A DNA stretch of 64,000 bases from Castanea sativa. Its lineage: Eukaryota; Streptophyta; Magnoliopsida; Fagales; Fagaceae. Position numbers and translations under genes: made by a program. This document shows, in pieces, positions 12,553-24,825 of the stretch. How positions within the stretch are numbered: position 1 is the stretch's first letter; each line of letters starts with the position of its first letter. The DNA is taken from NCBI RefSeq assembly GCF_040712315.1, contig NC_134017.1:80543987-80607986 (forward strand), written 5' to 3'. The notes beneath the pieces were generated by a model that saw only the letters and a list, made by a program, of their open reading frames with translations, was not told the origin of the DNA and made no database searches.

Positions 12553-13417
12553 AAGTGGTGACTCCATTGTAAAACCCTTAATCTAAAAGGGAAAATATAA
12601 CTATTCGAACCTCCATTTTGAGAGGCAATAACACGACTCCACCCATTCACATGGGTTTGGCCCGAAACTATATAAAACAGGTTGGGGGCGCGGTCTCTCA
12701 CAATCATGACATCATGAATCATCTCGAGTTTAAAATCTCTTTGGCAAAAACATTGACGTTAGATTGTGGACTTGAGTTTGTGAAGAAATTTTGCATTCAC
12801 GACAGAGAGTTATCTCCTTTGTCATTGAAAATGATTTGGTCAACTCGATTTAGCATGGCTTTTATGCCTATGTTGAAATCAATTGGATCTTCTTCCCTTC
12901 TAGTCTCTTTGAGGCTTAAAGGGGCTAGCTATAAGCGGTATTCATCTTCAGCTAAGGAATACCTCAATATAACCGACACTGGTATAGGCACATTTTGGTG
13001 GCCTTCTCGCTTGGTGGAATCATACCACTACCGTTTTCTATCTGGTTAGGTTTTTTAGATGGGATAGTAGTTAATTGTTATCACCTAGGTATGGTGCAGT
13101 ATTTTGGAGTCGTTTCATCCAGATGATAAGTATTTGTTGTCTATGCAGGATGATTTGGAGCGTAAGCTCATTGAAGAAGGGGACTTCTACGTGGAGAGAG
13201 TCAATAGTCAATTCCAGATCCGCCTCTGGCACTTTGAAGGCTGCTTCCAATGGGTCAAGGTCTTAGAGAAGATTTAAACAAAGGCTAGGCCCACTTGATT
13301 TCCTTGAAAGGCTAGGCAGACAGGAAGAAGAATGAGATCAGTCAGACCCGAGAAGAGAAATAACATAGATCGGTGCCTATCACTTACTTAGGGAAAGGAA
13401 CGAAATGCTTTTAAGGG
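12553..13417 (+). other. Remnant internal region of the Ty3 element; short coding-like stretch
   Basis: After the decayed primer-binding site there is no recognisable gag or pol. One open stretch, 13,122-13,277, reads DDKYLLSMQDDLERKLIEEG and ends VKVLEKI followed by a stop; it looks protein-like but I cannot assign it. Other frames across the region are broken. Confidence 0.3.
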
Positions 13418-14960
13418 TGAGTTTGGTTCAGCTTTTTTAAACTAGGCTTTTTGAAAAAGTGGGGTTTTAAAAAAGTGCGGTATGAAACTGGGCTTTTTGT
13501 AAAAGCTAAGTGTTTGGCAAAAACTGTTAAAAAGTGCTTTTTAAAAAAGCTGAATGTTTGGCTAGCACTTATAAAAGTGGTGATTTGAGTGATAAATTAC
13601 CAAAAATGACAAAGTATATATAAAAAAGTTTATTTCATACTTAAATCAATATTGTGAAATTATTTTTTTCTCATAAATATTAGCTAATAATAACCTACCA
13701 CTTAATATTTATTGTGAAAATATTGTAATAATTGATACTGATTTTTATTTGAATGTACTATTACAATTATTTTTTTCTCACCAATATTAGCTAATAATAA
13801 CCAACCACTTAAGATTTATTTTGAAAGTATTGTGAAAAATATTGTGATAAAAATTGATACTGATTTTAATTTGAATGTACTATTAAAATTATTTTTTTCT
13901 TTCTAAATTTTTTTTTTTCTCACCAATAGTAGCTAATAATAACTTACCACTTAAAATTTATTGTGAAAGTATTGTGAAAATATTATGATAACATTTCCTT
14001 CTTCTTCTTTTTTTCCTTTTTTCCCCTCTTTTTTTATCCTCCACACATGTACCGCATTTCTCTCTCTCTCTCTCTCTCTCCTTTTTTCCCCTCTTTTTTT
14101 TTCCTCCACACACTTACCCTTACTCTTTTATTTTTTTTCCTTCTTTCCTCTTTTTTCCCTACCACTTCCTCCAAACTCCAAGACGCTCCACAGAGCTCTC
14201 CTTCTTCCTTTTTTTTTTCTTTTTTTTTTTTTTTCATTCTTCCTTTTCTCTTAGCACTTTGTTTGTAACACCCATGCACTTCTTCACCCTGATCTTCTTG
14301 ATTCTTTCCTTTTTCTCTAAATTCAACCACTCACAAACGGGATGATTCAGATTGGGAAGATTGGATCAAAGCAGAGCAAACGTAGAGCAAATGGGATCAG
14401 ATCAGATTCAGAAGTGCTTGCAAGAACTAATCCGTTCTCTTGGAGAGACTCTTCAACTTCTTCTCCAAACCTCCATAATCCATCCACTGCAAGATCGGTA
14501 CAAACTCCATTTGAAAATTTTTTCTATATTCTAATGTTTTTTTGTTTTGCATTTTGAGGAATCCTAATTTGCAAGGGATTGATTTTTTTTTTTTTCCTTG
14601 GCTGATTTGGGAATTTGTTATAGATTTTTTTTTGTGTTTAGATTTGGAAATTTGTTATTGAGGGGGTAGAGGGCAGAGCAGAGAGATTAGAGGAATGAAG
14701 AATGGTGTGAAGCTTATCTTTTGATTTATCAAAGGGTAATTTGGTAACTTTACCCAAAGTCCAACAGTAGGATTTCTCAACGCCCACGGGCTTTTGGAAA
14801 AGGCTCCTCACAGCTCCATTAAGAGAATGCACATTCTCTTCATATGAGCTAAACGCAACATTTTCTGAAAAGTTTCTTTTTAGCTTTCCCCAAACGCATA
14901 TATTACATTTATGGTTTCGAAACGTGCTTTTTAGGTTGGGAAAGTTGAAACAAACAGGCA
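13418..14960. mobile_element. TIR element carrying a captured gene 5' end (Pack-type, putative)
   Basis: The left end (GAGTTTGGTTCAGCTTTTTT) and right end (reverse strand, TGTTTGTTTCAACTTTCCC) are imperfect inverted repeats of a hAT-like family. The interior differs from a simple MITE: a CT-rich block typical of plant core promoters and leaders (13,985-14,260), an open stretch (14,352 to about 14,500) reading QIQKCLQELIRSLGETLQ with a possible splice donor at GATCG/GTACAA, then T-rich intron-like sequence. This is the pattern of a transposon that acquired the promoter, first exon and first intron of a host gene. The protein is not recognised. Borders lack a clear 8-bp duplication. Confidence 0.4.
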
Positions 14961-15171
14961 CTAATCTTGCCTGGGGACGGAGGGAGAAGGTTGACTGGGG
15001 CATTGTTCGAGAGAAATGGAAGTATTGATAGAGAATGGGAGAGGAATTAGAGGCATGCTTAGCCACGGATGAAGCCACTGATGGGCTGGTTTGGATGGAT
15101 AGGCTGAGGGTGGTGGAGAACAGCTTGATTGAGATGGTCTCACTTCCTTTCTTTTTCACTTGATGGGTGGC

Positions 15172-16181
15172 TGATAGGCCAAAACGTATTGACCCCTTGT
15201 GATGGATTAATTGATTAATTAACCAAGTTTAATTAATTAACCAATTTAATTTGCAAACACGTGGTATCACAAAAAAAACACCAATAAACTAACGTGCAGC
15301 AGAAAATAAATTTGACACGGTGATTTGTTTACGAATGGGGAAAACCTTCAAGACAAAAACCCCACCAGGCGATTTTAAGGTCACCACTCCCGAGAATCTG
15401 CTACTATCACAACAAGCGGTTACAAGTAGAGGAATCCTAGTACCTTATACCAACCTACAATTGAACCCTTACCCTAATACCCAATTGGACTTGTTCTGTA
15501 GTGACAATCTCTTCTTTTCGATGCATGGCTCCCAGTACTTGACTAACCAATTGCGTGGATCCCAGTACGTGACTTCAATCACCAAATTGAGAAAGATGTT
15601 GGCTACAAAGTTCTTAAATTCATCCTCGCAAAGACACAGCACCTTCTTCACAAAGAGATGAACTAGGGTAAACTTTTTCTCTGGTCACAAATTGCTTGAA
15701 CAGACTTTGCTCAATGCTTGTGCAACTTGTGTCTACTTTGACGGCCCTTAAAATAATCCTTTTATATGTCTAGGGTTATGAAAAAAGAAGTCCCAAAGAC
15801 ATATCCACGGATTGGAATCAAAACAAATCTAAAAATCTGTTTTCCTTAAACCTTGATAGATAGAGGTGTCGAGGTGCTGTCGAGCAACTGTCGAGCCACA
15901 GGGCTGGAACAGCTTCTTAAACCTCGATAGATGCATCTGTCAAGCCAGCTATCGAGCTTTAATGATGAGCACTTCTCAACTTGTTTCTTGGACAGACTTG
16001 CATGGTTTTAACACTTGATCTTGAAACCTTGTTTATTGAAGTATTAAAAATATCTTAGATCTACCCAATTACAAGTAAAGTGCATTTTATGTAATTAGCC
16101 AATTACATAAAAAGAAAGACATATGTTCTTAACAAGTGAACCACATTTGTTCTTAACAAGTGAACCACATTTGTTCTAACA
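15172..16181 (-). mobile_element. Solo LTR of a Ty1/copia-like element, copy 1
   Basis: Runs TGATAGGCC...TTCTAACA on the plus strand (TG...CA ends), 1,010 bp, flanked by perfect 5-bp duplications GTGGC at 15,167-15,171 and 16,182-16,186. It aligns over its length with the LTR at 41,847-42,849 and more loosely with the gag-linked LTR at 36,533-37,503. No internal region is present, so it is a solo LTR formed by LTR-LTR recombination. Its outer terminus is repeated about three times (TGTTAAGAACAAATGTGG variants). An 113-codon open frame inside is fortuitous. Confidence 0.88.
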
Positions 16182-16249
16182 GTGGCAAACAAAGGAACTT
16201 GGCAGAACACTAGTTTTAATTTATGGCTTTCATCTGGAAATAGTTATTA

Positions 16250-18780
16250 TGGTGCCCTGAAAGCTACAGATCGAGAGAACTAGATTTTGATGCCCCTATT
16301 CCTAATACAGGGCAAGGGAGTGATTTGTGTTTGGCATTTCTCCACTGTTAGCCCGCAGCGGATTCTAAAAGAGAAAGAATTGGATTGGTGGGTATGTACC
16401 GATGAGAGGCAGGGGGGAGCAGAAGAAAAAGAATGCGAATCGAGTACTTACCTTGTCATATGGATTTTCAAGTAGATGGACACCTCCTCTCTAACCTCTC
16501 CATGCAAGTCATTGATAGAGCCTACCAACAATCCCAAGCCCTACTCATGATCCAAGGCCCCAGATGATACGTATTTCGATCTGCTAAAGATCACGAGGTC
16601 CACCATCTCCTGAGTGGCTTGCTCACCCCTTTCCCTCATTCCTCGGATCATCACATGCTCCTGTCGATCAATAGTGGCCCGCCAGGGATGGAATTGCAAA
16701 TGGAAAGGTCTAGTGATATGAGAGACTCCTGCCTTTAAGAACATGCATTTATTTCAATGGAGTGAGAGAGGGAATGAGAGAAAGGGATGCATGAAAGGGA
16801 AAGGGAGAGGAATCGCTTGTCTTACTTCCTTCAGTTGGCCGTGAATGAATCAAAGCCACCACTTGGCCCAGGGCCAACTTCGATCCGGAGAAATAATGAT
16901 TGAAATAGATGGCTCAGTGGCTTAGCTAGGCTTCAGAAAAAATGAAGTGAGAAGAAAGGAAGTTGGATTGCCTAGACTTACGCTTTCTCCAACCACCAAT
17001 AAGGCCCTTTCTGATCCCATGTCCCGACATCTTAACTTAATGGCCCAGCTTGGGGTTGATTTGTTCATCGGGTGCATACATCGTGGGTAAAGGGATGAGT
17101 GCTTCGTATTGCCGCTGCTAAATCGACCCTCCAATGTGGATATTTGGAAAGGGGAAGCGAGAGGTTAAGATCTCGATAAGTTCAATTTGTTCTACTGCCA
17201 ATGGATCCGAGAAGGAGTGAGGGAATGATCTCTTCAATCAATCTCACACCTTCAATCTCCAACTATCAATACCATTCGATGGCATCTAGGGGAAAAGCTT
17301 ATTTCATCAATTATTCAATCAAGGGTGGCCTTTACTCAACAGATTCCTCTATCAACTTCATTCCATTCCTTCTTCTATCTTTCCCAAGCCAAGGGAGAGG
17401 TAAGGGAGAGGGAGCCATTTGTTAATGAAAGGAAAGCAAGAAGGGAGAACCGATAAGTAGGGAAGAGAACCTGGGGGGAAGTTCCTAATCGAAGATTGGG
17501 GGAGAGTTTACATCCTCTGTATCCGATTAGTAGCCGATTCACCGATAAGAGGATTAGTTGCTTGGTACCTTACCCTCCTCTTTACCTTTCGAGGGGTATT
17601 CAGAGAGGTAGGGCCCTTATCCCATTCTAAGTGGCTTGAAAAGCAGAATTGTGCTCCAAGGAGTCTAGCTTTCCTCCTTGATTCCGCCTTTAGAGGGTTA
17701 AGTTAAAGAAACCAAGATTACCTTGATTGCGTTATAGAAGAGAAGGTATTCTCTAACTCGGAACTCGAGCGTGAAACAACTTACAAAAATAGCTATTGCG
17801 ATGACATATACTCAATGAGTCACATAGTTGCTTCGTTCCTACCTCCTCCCTTAAGGTGCTCGCTACCTATCTAAAGTTGGGTCTCTCACCAAGGAGAGTA
17901 CATTTGCTTCACTTTTGGAAACATCCCTGCAATAACTCCTCAAAACCCTGTGCTTGGTCTGAAGGAGGCAGGGGATAACAACTCTTTTCTACAACTTAGG
18001 GGCAAGAAAGCTTAATTAAAAAAATGGATGATTTTTTTTTAAAGCATAAATAAAGAAGTGGGCGGAGACCTCTTTCGCCATCACGGAAAGTCCTTTCTCC
18101 TTTTTGAAAGATGGAAGGTGATTAATGAATGAAAATACGACGTTTACAATGCTTAACACTTAGGCACTTTCCTCTTGCTGTAATCCTCCTACGACATGTT
18201 GCGCTAGCCCTTCCATCTTTACCTTAACCTTAAGAGAGTTAATCCTAAATCATTTATCCTTTGAATTACTCCTTTATTGATAAAAACAAAGTACGTACCC
18301 ATGAGCCTTATCTATCCTCCAGAACTCTTTCTATCTGTGTCTAGTGCGATTTCATTCTTCCTTATTTTTTTGATGGATCACAATGGTAGGCACTTGAAGT
18401 GTAAATGCCTATAAAACCACCCTAGCACTAATTCCAGTGCTGAGGATCCGAATGACCAAGAAAATAAATGATAAGAAGCTTTATGAGGAAATAAGGTGAG
18501 CTCTAATAAAATAGATAATGGAGCCCGCGAAGGAATTACCTCCTAAAGCCCCTTGACACTGAACCTGGGCAATCCGAGAAGTATCCCAAAATGATGGGAT
18601 GGATTGGAAGTAGCTGCTGGACTTACATCACGAAGTCTTTACTTAGGGGCAAAACAGCCCCGTTCTTCAAGAAACTTCAAGAAATCACCCACTTTCTTGA
18701 AGAATGGACTTTTTCTTCTTAATTTTTTTTTTCCAATATGTCACTCCGTGAGCAAGGAGCAAGAGAACCAAGTGGGCTGT
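16250..18780. other. NUMT, mitochondrial-type intergenic sequence without recognised genes
   Basis: No conserved mitochondrial gene, tRNA cloverleaf or intron core could be recognised here. Short open frames are present by chance. The last approximately 60 bases before nad3 (AGCAAGAGAACCAAGTGGGC) look like its usual mitochondrial leader. Confidence 0.5.
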
Positions 18781-18784
18781 GGTG

Positions 18785-19141
18785 ATGTCAGAATTTGCAC
18801 CTATTTGTATCTATTTAGTGATTAGTATGCTAGTTTCTTTAATCCTACTCGGTTTTCCTTTTCCATTTGCTTCTAATAGTTCGACCTACCTAGAAAAATG
18901 TTCAACCTACAAATGCGGTTTCAATCCTTCAGGTGCTACCAGAAGTCATTTGGATATACGATTTTATCTTGGCTCAATTTTATTTATTATTTCTGATTCG
19001 GAAGTAATCTTTTCCTTTCCTTGGGCATTACCTCTCAATAAGATTGATCCATTTGGATTTTGGTCCATGATGGCCTTTTTATTGATTTTGACGATTAGAT
19101 CTCTCTATGAATGGAAAACGAGTGCTTTGGATTGGGAGTAA
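18785..19141 (+). pseudogene. nad3: NUMT copy of nad3 (NADH dehydrogenase subunit 3), frame still open
   Basis: Encodes 118 residues beginning MSEFAPICIYLVIS and ending YEWKTSALDWE, the full length of plant mitochondrial ND3, a small membrane subunit of respiratory complex I. Core segments SNSSTY, DIRFYL, SILFIISD, FPWA and FGFWSMMAFLLILTI are clear. The start used is the canonical MSEFAP; an in-frame ATG two codons earlier is ignored. Several normally invariant residues are altered (for example YKCGFN for YECGFD, RSHLDIRF for RSRFDIRF), mostly explicable as G-to-A or C-to-T changes. With the broken rps12 following and no nuclear promoter or targeting presequence, this is a passenger copy that has not yet acquired a stop. 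Confidence 0.93.
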
Positions 19142-19190
19142 TCACTAGTGATAAGGCGAAAATTTGGGGGGAAGGACAAAGGAAAGAGCA

Positions 19191-19559
19191 ATGCCTACAT
19201 TATATCATTTAATTCGTCATGGTAGACAAGAAAAATGGCACACGAACTATACTCGAGCTTCGGATCAGTGTGCAGGGAGTATGCTCACGTGTTTCAATGA
19301 GAACATTAAAAAAACCTAATTCAGCTCCATGTAAGATAGCCAAAGTACAATTAGCAATCAACATAATATATTTGCTCAAATTGCAGGCGAAGGTCATAAT
19401 TTGCAAGAACATTCTATGGTCTTAATAAAAGGAAGTAGAGTGAAAGATTTTCCAGGTGTGAAATTCCATTTTATTTGAGGAGTCAAGGATTTGCAGGAAA
19501 TTCTAGATTGAAAAAAAGGCAGATAAAAATATGGTGTGGAAAAACCCAAATCGATATGA
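19191..19559 (+). pseudogene. rps12: NUMT copy of rps12 (ribosomal protein S12), frameshifted
   Basis: It starts 49 bases after nad3, the normal mitochondrial arrangement. The start reads MPTLYHLIRHGRQEKWHTNY; after DQC the frame shifts through a small deletion, then [19 protein letters not shown] is legible, then a further shift before [20 protein letters not shown] and VKFHF. A TGA stands where the family has CGA (Arg of the IRGVKDL block), a C-to-T change at a CpG. The final bases reproduce the family's C-terminal KPKSI region. It cannot make S12, the decoding-centre protein of the mitoribosome small subunit. Confidence 0.92.
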
Positions 19560-22500
19560 ATGGAAGATGCCTATGGAACTTTTTTTTCTTGGTCAGTTGA
19601 GGGAACAACCACAATGTTACGCCCCAAAATAGAACTATATGGAGCTCTTTTGAATGACCTATACCTATAATGGAGTCTACTACACTCTTTCTTCACTAGT
19701 GTAGTAGACATAATTTGCCCGTGGAGGTGATTAATCAAAAAATAAAAAGGTATTGCTTATAATAGTTGCTCATTCATAAATTCACTTGACCACTTGTAAG
19801 TCTTGCTACATACACTACACGACACGAGTCTAGGGTGAAGTTGAAGCAGACACGGTAAAGTGAAGTCGACTTCATAAGTGATTCAACATACCAAATGGAA
19901 ATAATAAAGGAGAAAAGGGTCTCGCCCAAATGGCTCCCACAAGGTAACGACTTCAAACTCAAACAAAGAACGTTCTTCTCCAAGGCATGAGTAAAAGAAA
20001 GTGTTGTATGTATCTAATGTAAGACCTGTTGATAAACTAAGGCTACATCATGAAGGAAGGCCAGAAGAACTACAGAACCACACCCACCAGAGCTAAAGGA
20101 GACAGAAGAAACTTGCAAGAGAAAATCGAAAGACAGGTCATCCATATGGTGAAACATGAGAAAGACGGATTGCAACAACTCGACTTAATGAGACATCTCT
20201 TACTTACAAAATTGTGCCAACATGTGCCTAAATTGTAAGTATATTTTATTTACCAGTTCTGGGAAGAGAGATTTTTTGAATAGAAAGAATGAAACCAATA
20301 CTATCTTATCGTCAACCGTTACCAACTTTGCCAACTCCAGACGGGGATATTTATTTAGCCGCACCTAAACCCACAACTGCTGCCTCTACTCTACCTACTT
20401 CTTGTGCCAACTTCGCCAGCCTCGGAGGTACCTATTTCCTCTTGCTTCATGCATCGGGCCGGACCTGTACCTCCCAGATTGTCTACTCCTCTTTTACAAA
20501 TTTCCTATACTAATCTATTAGCCAGTTGGTATACCAACAAGAGCAACAGCTTTTATTCAAAGAGCCATATGCACCACATGCGTCGCAAGAGCCCCAATAG
20601 CTGATTTGTGATTGACATGCTGCATGTTCCCATGTTTGCCTATAACTCCTCATGAACCTAACGAAACAACTTAACCAAGCTACAAATAGAGCGCCTAGCG
20701 CAAGTTATTATTCCAAGCACCAACAAGCCGATGTACATACAAGCGAAAGACCAGACCAATGAATGGAAAGACCGCTTTTCCTGTGTGTGCATGCCATTGA
20801 CCAGATGAGAGATCTGAAAAACAAAAGTTGAAAGCCTTTTTCTTGCTTAGCTTACATGCTCATTCTATGAGTGGATTAGTCCATTGGGGAATACTCCTTA
20901 ATGTCATATACTGAATGCTTGAGGCTCCCCCAATCAAAAGCTGCAGCAGTAAGGGAGTTTCAAGAAGATCAATAAGCACCCATTGATCGAGTTAAGGAGT
21001 TTACCTCTGCCTTCTTCTTTCCGATTGAAAAAGTAAAAATAATTCAGTTGATTACAAGACTTTCTAATAGAGGATAGTTTCTAGTAAAACGGGAAGGCTT
21101 AGTTAAAAGGAAAGCAAAAGCACTTTCAAGAGATCCTACGCCGAAAGTCATTTCTCGATAGTTTAGTGAGCCCCTAGTACCTTAATCAGAGAGCTTGAAC
21201 AAGCTTTCTGCTTAAAGAATGATTTCCATAGAGATGACTAAAACAGATAGAAGACAACTCTTTTTAAAGGAAGAAGTTCGTCCCACACCTCCTAGTGTGC
21301 TGCTTCCTGCCACTACTTTTTGAGTCTCCCACTCCTCTATTGGTTGAATTTATATTTAAGAGAGAAATTCTAGATTCTCTAGTGGTATTAGAGTTTCTCT
21401 CTTCCTAAATTCGAAATACATGCTTTCATTTTGGGTTTTCTCCCTCAAGTACCCAAACCATTGCGTAACCCCCTAGTGTAGGCATATTGGTAGCGTGTAT
21501 AATCGAACCAGGCCAAACCTAACGTGAAAGCTCTTGCGCGGTATCCATTTTTTTGTTTGTTGACTAGATAAGTCTCTTTACATGAAGGAATTACATTGAA
21601 TAAAGTAGAGGAATAAAAACCTCCGGGTGCCTTCCTATGTTGGAACTCCTGCCAAGCGTCCACTGCTCTTGCACCTACTCATGGTTGACTTTCTTGCATA
21701 TTTACTATCTTCACATATTTGTTATTTCATATGTGATATTCTTCTTCTCTAGAATAGTGGAATTCAACTTGAATTTATATTCCTTCAAATCCAGCATGAC
21801 ATGTATCAAGAAGCGTAGTACCCCAAGCCATCAATCAAATAAAGGCTATACACTCCTGTTTTGGCTAATTCAATGTAACCATATGAATGAAATCCCATAT
21901 AGACCAGACAGATGACCTTTATTCCGGTAGGAAGTGATCTATTGAATAAAGGGAACTCTACCTCTAGAGAGAAGACAACATATTGAAAGGAATTGGTGGA
22001 TCTCTCCCATCAGACGAATCAACGGCACTAGGCATGGGATACACAGGCAAGAGAGCTGATTTGACTAGGCTAACTAGATGAGCGAGATTGATTTAAAGTG
22101 AAAGTGTTGTGCCAACTTGTGTACAAGATTTATATATGGATTTTAAACAATAGTGAAACCCTCTTCAAAAGTTCTTTCGTATAGGCTGGCTATTCAAGGT
22201 CTATTGGCTTTCTTGGCTTATGCGGTACTTTGACAGCTAAGCCTTGCTTATGCACCGAAAAAGATCGTCGATAGGAAAGCTTTGTTACCACCAACGACGA
22301 CCCCTTCTCTTTCCCTTTCTCGTCTCCTACCTTAGTCTTTTGCTGGATTGAATGAATTCCATTTCTTTTTTTCTTTGTTTGCCAGAGTTACTCAGAGTAC
22401 AACCCACCGGTAGACCTAGACTTGAATGGATAGAATCATACTATAGCTACCAATGCCATGCCTTTACACCCGAAATGCTCACTTATATAGTCAATGCTTC

Positions 22501-23930
22501 TACTGCTACCATAAGAAATGCTACTGAGACTAATATTGTGAATACTACCGAGACCGCGACTCTTGCCGATATCGAGCTGCTTACTAATGATCCTTTGCTT
22601 ACCTCTCTAGAGTCAACGATGCCGCTTTTTCCATCATGGAGACTACTAGCGCTTGGGATGGACCGGTTTATTTGCTTAATGCTCTCATTTGTTCTCTTAC
22701 GCGCCTGATAAAGCGAAGGATAGGGATCACCGCTCACATCTTACTGTTGATATCATTTCGTAGCCCATTTTTTTAAGAGAAAAGAGTTGTTTGCCAAGCT
22801 TGAATAAGAGAAAATGGATGGCTAGCGATGTATAATATGTCAGTAGTAGTGAACATGACAGCAAGTCCGAGTAGGCAAACATTCTTCTTGCTTGTTCTTT
22901 TACAGGTATGTTAAGTCTTTGGTGTAGTTCAGTTGAGTGAGTTTGTTTGATCTTTGCTAATTGGCTTACATTATTATTGTTGTATACTGGTATAGAGTAT
23001 ATTTGTATATTTCATTTGAATACTAATTTTAGTAAGATCTTATATCATCTGTTCCAAGAGCAATGGGATCCCCTTCTATCACCAGTTCGAGGGGAGCCCG
23101 AGTGACATTAAGAATAGCTTATAAGTAGAGAACTGGCTAATGAAGCCTAGCTCGTTTAGGTCCTGCCATTGCTACCTATTAATCATCTATCATTGGTCAA
23201 CTCAGGAATCAGCTAGACCCAACTTTCTCTTTCAAATGAATTGATTCGCCAGTATATGAGCTCATTGAGATGGAAGCCAATGCTATATCTCTTGCTATGG
23301 CTCTTAGCTCATTATTGGTGGGGTATCTAGTCAGCACAGTAAGAATGAAGTAGTACGATCGGCGAGCATTGGAAAGAGAGCTTCAGTACAATTATCGCTG
23401 CTTAGCGAAGTGAGGTACAAAGCACCTTTTCGCTCTTTCCTTCGAGTATGGTAGTTCGAAATCCACTTCTTTTGCTGTCTTCTTTATACTTGTTTGGAAT
23501 ATTTCTCATGAGATCCTCTCCTTCCCCCACTTCTCCTGAGGCTAGAATTGGGAGTCGGTGTTGAGAAAGCGGGCAGTAGGAAGTAGCAACAAGTTAATCG
23601 AAGGTAGTGAGTCTCGATTCTTTGTCGCCAGTCTTCCTTCCCTGGGTTAAGTCTAAGTTTTTTTCTTCCTCTGGTCTTGCGAGTTAAGGATATTTGTACA
23701 AGAAGGTTCCAATTCAAATGCTCTAAATGGGCTTTTGAGACCCTATAGTTTCCAACAAGAGTATCTTGCTAACTTCTTCCTTCGGTGCCTAGTCTATAGG
23801 TCCAATCTTATCTGCTAGCGCTTATTTGTTGCTTGGTCCGGACACATTCATCAATTCCAATCCAATCTTTTCTTTTTTTTGGTATGGTGCTCTGTGAGCA
23901 AAGCAAATGAACATAAATCCAACCTAATAT
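19560..23930. other. NUMT, mitochondrial-type sequence without assigned genes
   Basis: No conserved mitochondrial exon was recognised. Two longer open frames, 20,289-20,513 (MKPILSYRQPLPTLP...) and 22,352-22,708 (MNSISFFLCLPELLRVQ...), resemble the unassigned open frames common in plant mitochondrial intergenic DNA. Neither matches a family I know. Confidence 0.45.
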
Positions 23931-23931
23931 C

Positions 23932-24085
23932 ATGAATATCTTTCGACCGTTATATCCTCATCAAGGAGAAATTTGGAAAGGCAAGGACCTTCCTTTTCTA
24001 TTCCTTGCCACTATAGTTTTGTTTTTTGTTTTTTTTTTTTAATCTTCTTTGTTTGAAAATAGGCTTTCTTGCCTATTTTCGTTTG
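23932..24085 (+). pseudogene. sdh3: NUMT fragment of sdh3 with internal deletion
   Basis: The start reads MNIFRPLYPH, close to the plant mitochondrial SDH3 N-terminus (MNI-RPLSPH). It is followed shortly by FLATIVLFF and, after a T-run shift, LLCLKIG, which are two adjacent motifs of the first membrane segment region of SDH3. The roughly 25 residues that should separate RPLSPH from FLATIVLFF are replaced by an unrelated GEIWKGKD stretch. SDH3 is the cytochrome b subunit of complex II. The rearrangement could predate transfer to the nucleus, since chimeric sdh3 remnants occur in plant mitochondria. Confidence 0.72.
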
Positions 24086-24741
24086 GTCCTTTCGAAAGAG
24101 GGGTTAATCCTTTTTGGGGGGTGGGTGGGGGCTATCTTATTTATTTATAAAAATGGCCTAATCCTGGGGTTTGACCTTGGCGATTCCTTTTTCTATTAGG
24201 GTCCTTAGTAACGGAGTTGCGCCCTCTCTTTGTAATATGATGCTCCTTGCTAGGGCGGAATCGGGCCTATCTATCTCATTTCCCAAACTCAAGTGGGAAG
24301 TGGCTTTCAATCTCCCCAGCCAATTAGGCGGCACCTGAACCCCTTCATACTCATGTAGAAGGGGAATTGTGGGTTTTGTTTAATATTGGGAAGAAGCACA
24401 CCCTTCCCGGCACCTTTTACCAATACATCAAACCGTTAGTGCTGGATAGGACTTCAATTGGATTTTGTAAAGCTCTGCTCGGGAGAGTGGAGTCACTTCA
24501 ACAAAAGCAATACAATAATGGCAAGTATCTTCCCTTTTCATTCACAAGTAAAGGGGAGAGGGATTGATTGTACTCCCCAATGTGGGAGAATGTTGCCGAG
24601 AAATAGAAAGGGAAGACCAGGCGCTAGAGCAAGTTGGGTTGGGGTATGAGTCATAAGCGCGGTAGGGGGTGACAAAGGACATGTCGGTTTAAAGAAGTCT
24701 ATGATCAACTCATTGATTTTGGGAACTTTCACTCCTCTATA

Positions 24742-24825
24742 TTCAAAATATGCCTTTCTAAGAGCATTACGATTTGCAGCTCAAACGGTCTCTTATGAAG
24801 TCTATATTGATCTTATTATTATTGT
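24742..24825 (+). pseudogene. nad1: NUMT copy of nad1 exon 2 with start of its group II intron
   Basis: The frame reads [20 protein letters not shown] then VYIDLIIII, matching the ND1 segment NSKYAFLGALRSAAQMVPYE. This small (about 82-base) exon is trans-spliced to exon 1 and cis-spliced to exon 3 in angiosperm mitochondria. The coding match ends at a GTGTGCC/GTGCC junction that fits a group II intron 5' end, and the following several hundred bases look like intron. G-to-R, S-to-F and M-to-T changes fit decay. Exon 3 is not reached before the block ends. Confidence 0.82.

Noticed and set aside
14638..15159. 173-codon minus-strand open frame (MKKKGSETISIKLF...)
   Set aside because: Most of it runs through the terminal part of the hAT-like element; no family recognised and no splice or promoter context.
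15320..15661. 113-codon open frame inside the solo LTR
   Set aside because: The same region in the other LTR copies is not open; it is LTR sequence.
18785..19141. nad3 as a functionally transferred nuclear gene
   Set aside because: No targeting presequence or promoter is present, conserved residues are altered, and the linked rps12 is dead.
20289..22708. Open frames at 20,289-20,513 and 22,352-22,708 as mitochondrial genes
   Set aside because: They match no conserved mitochondrial protein I know, and the surrounding NUMT carries clear pseudogenes.
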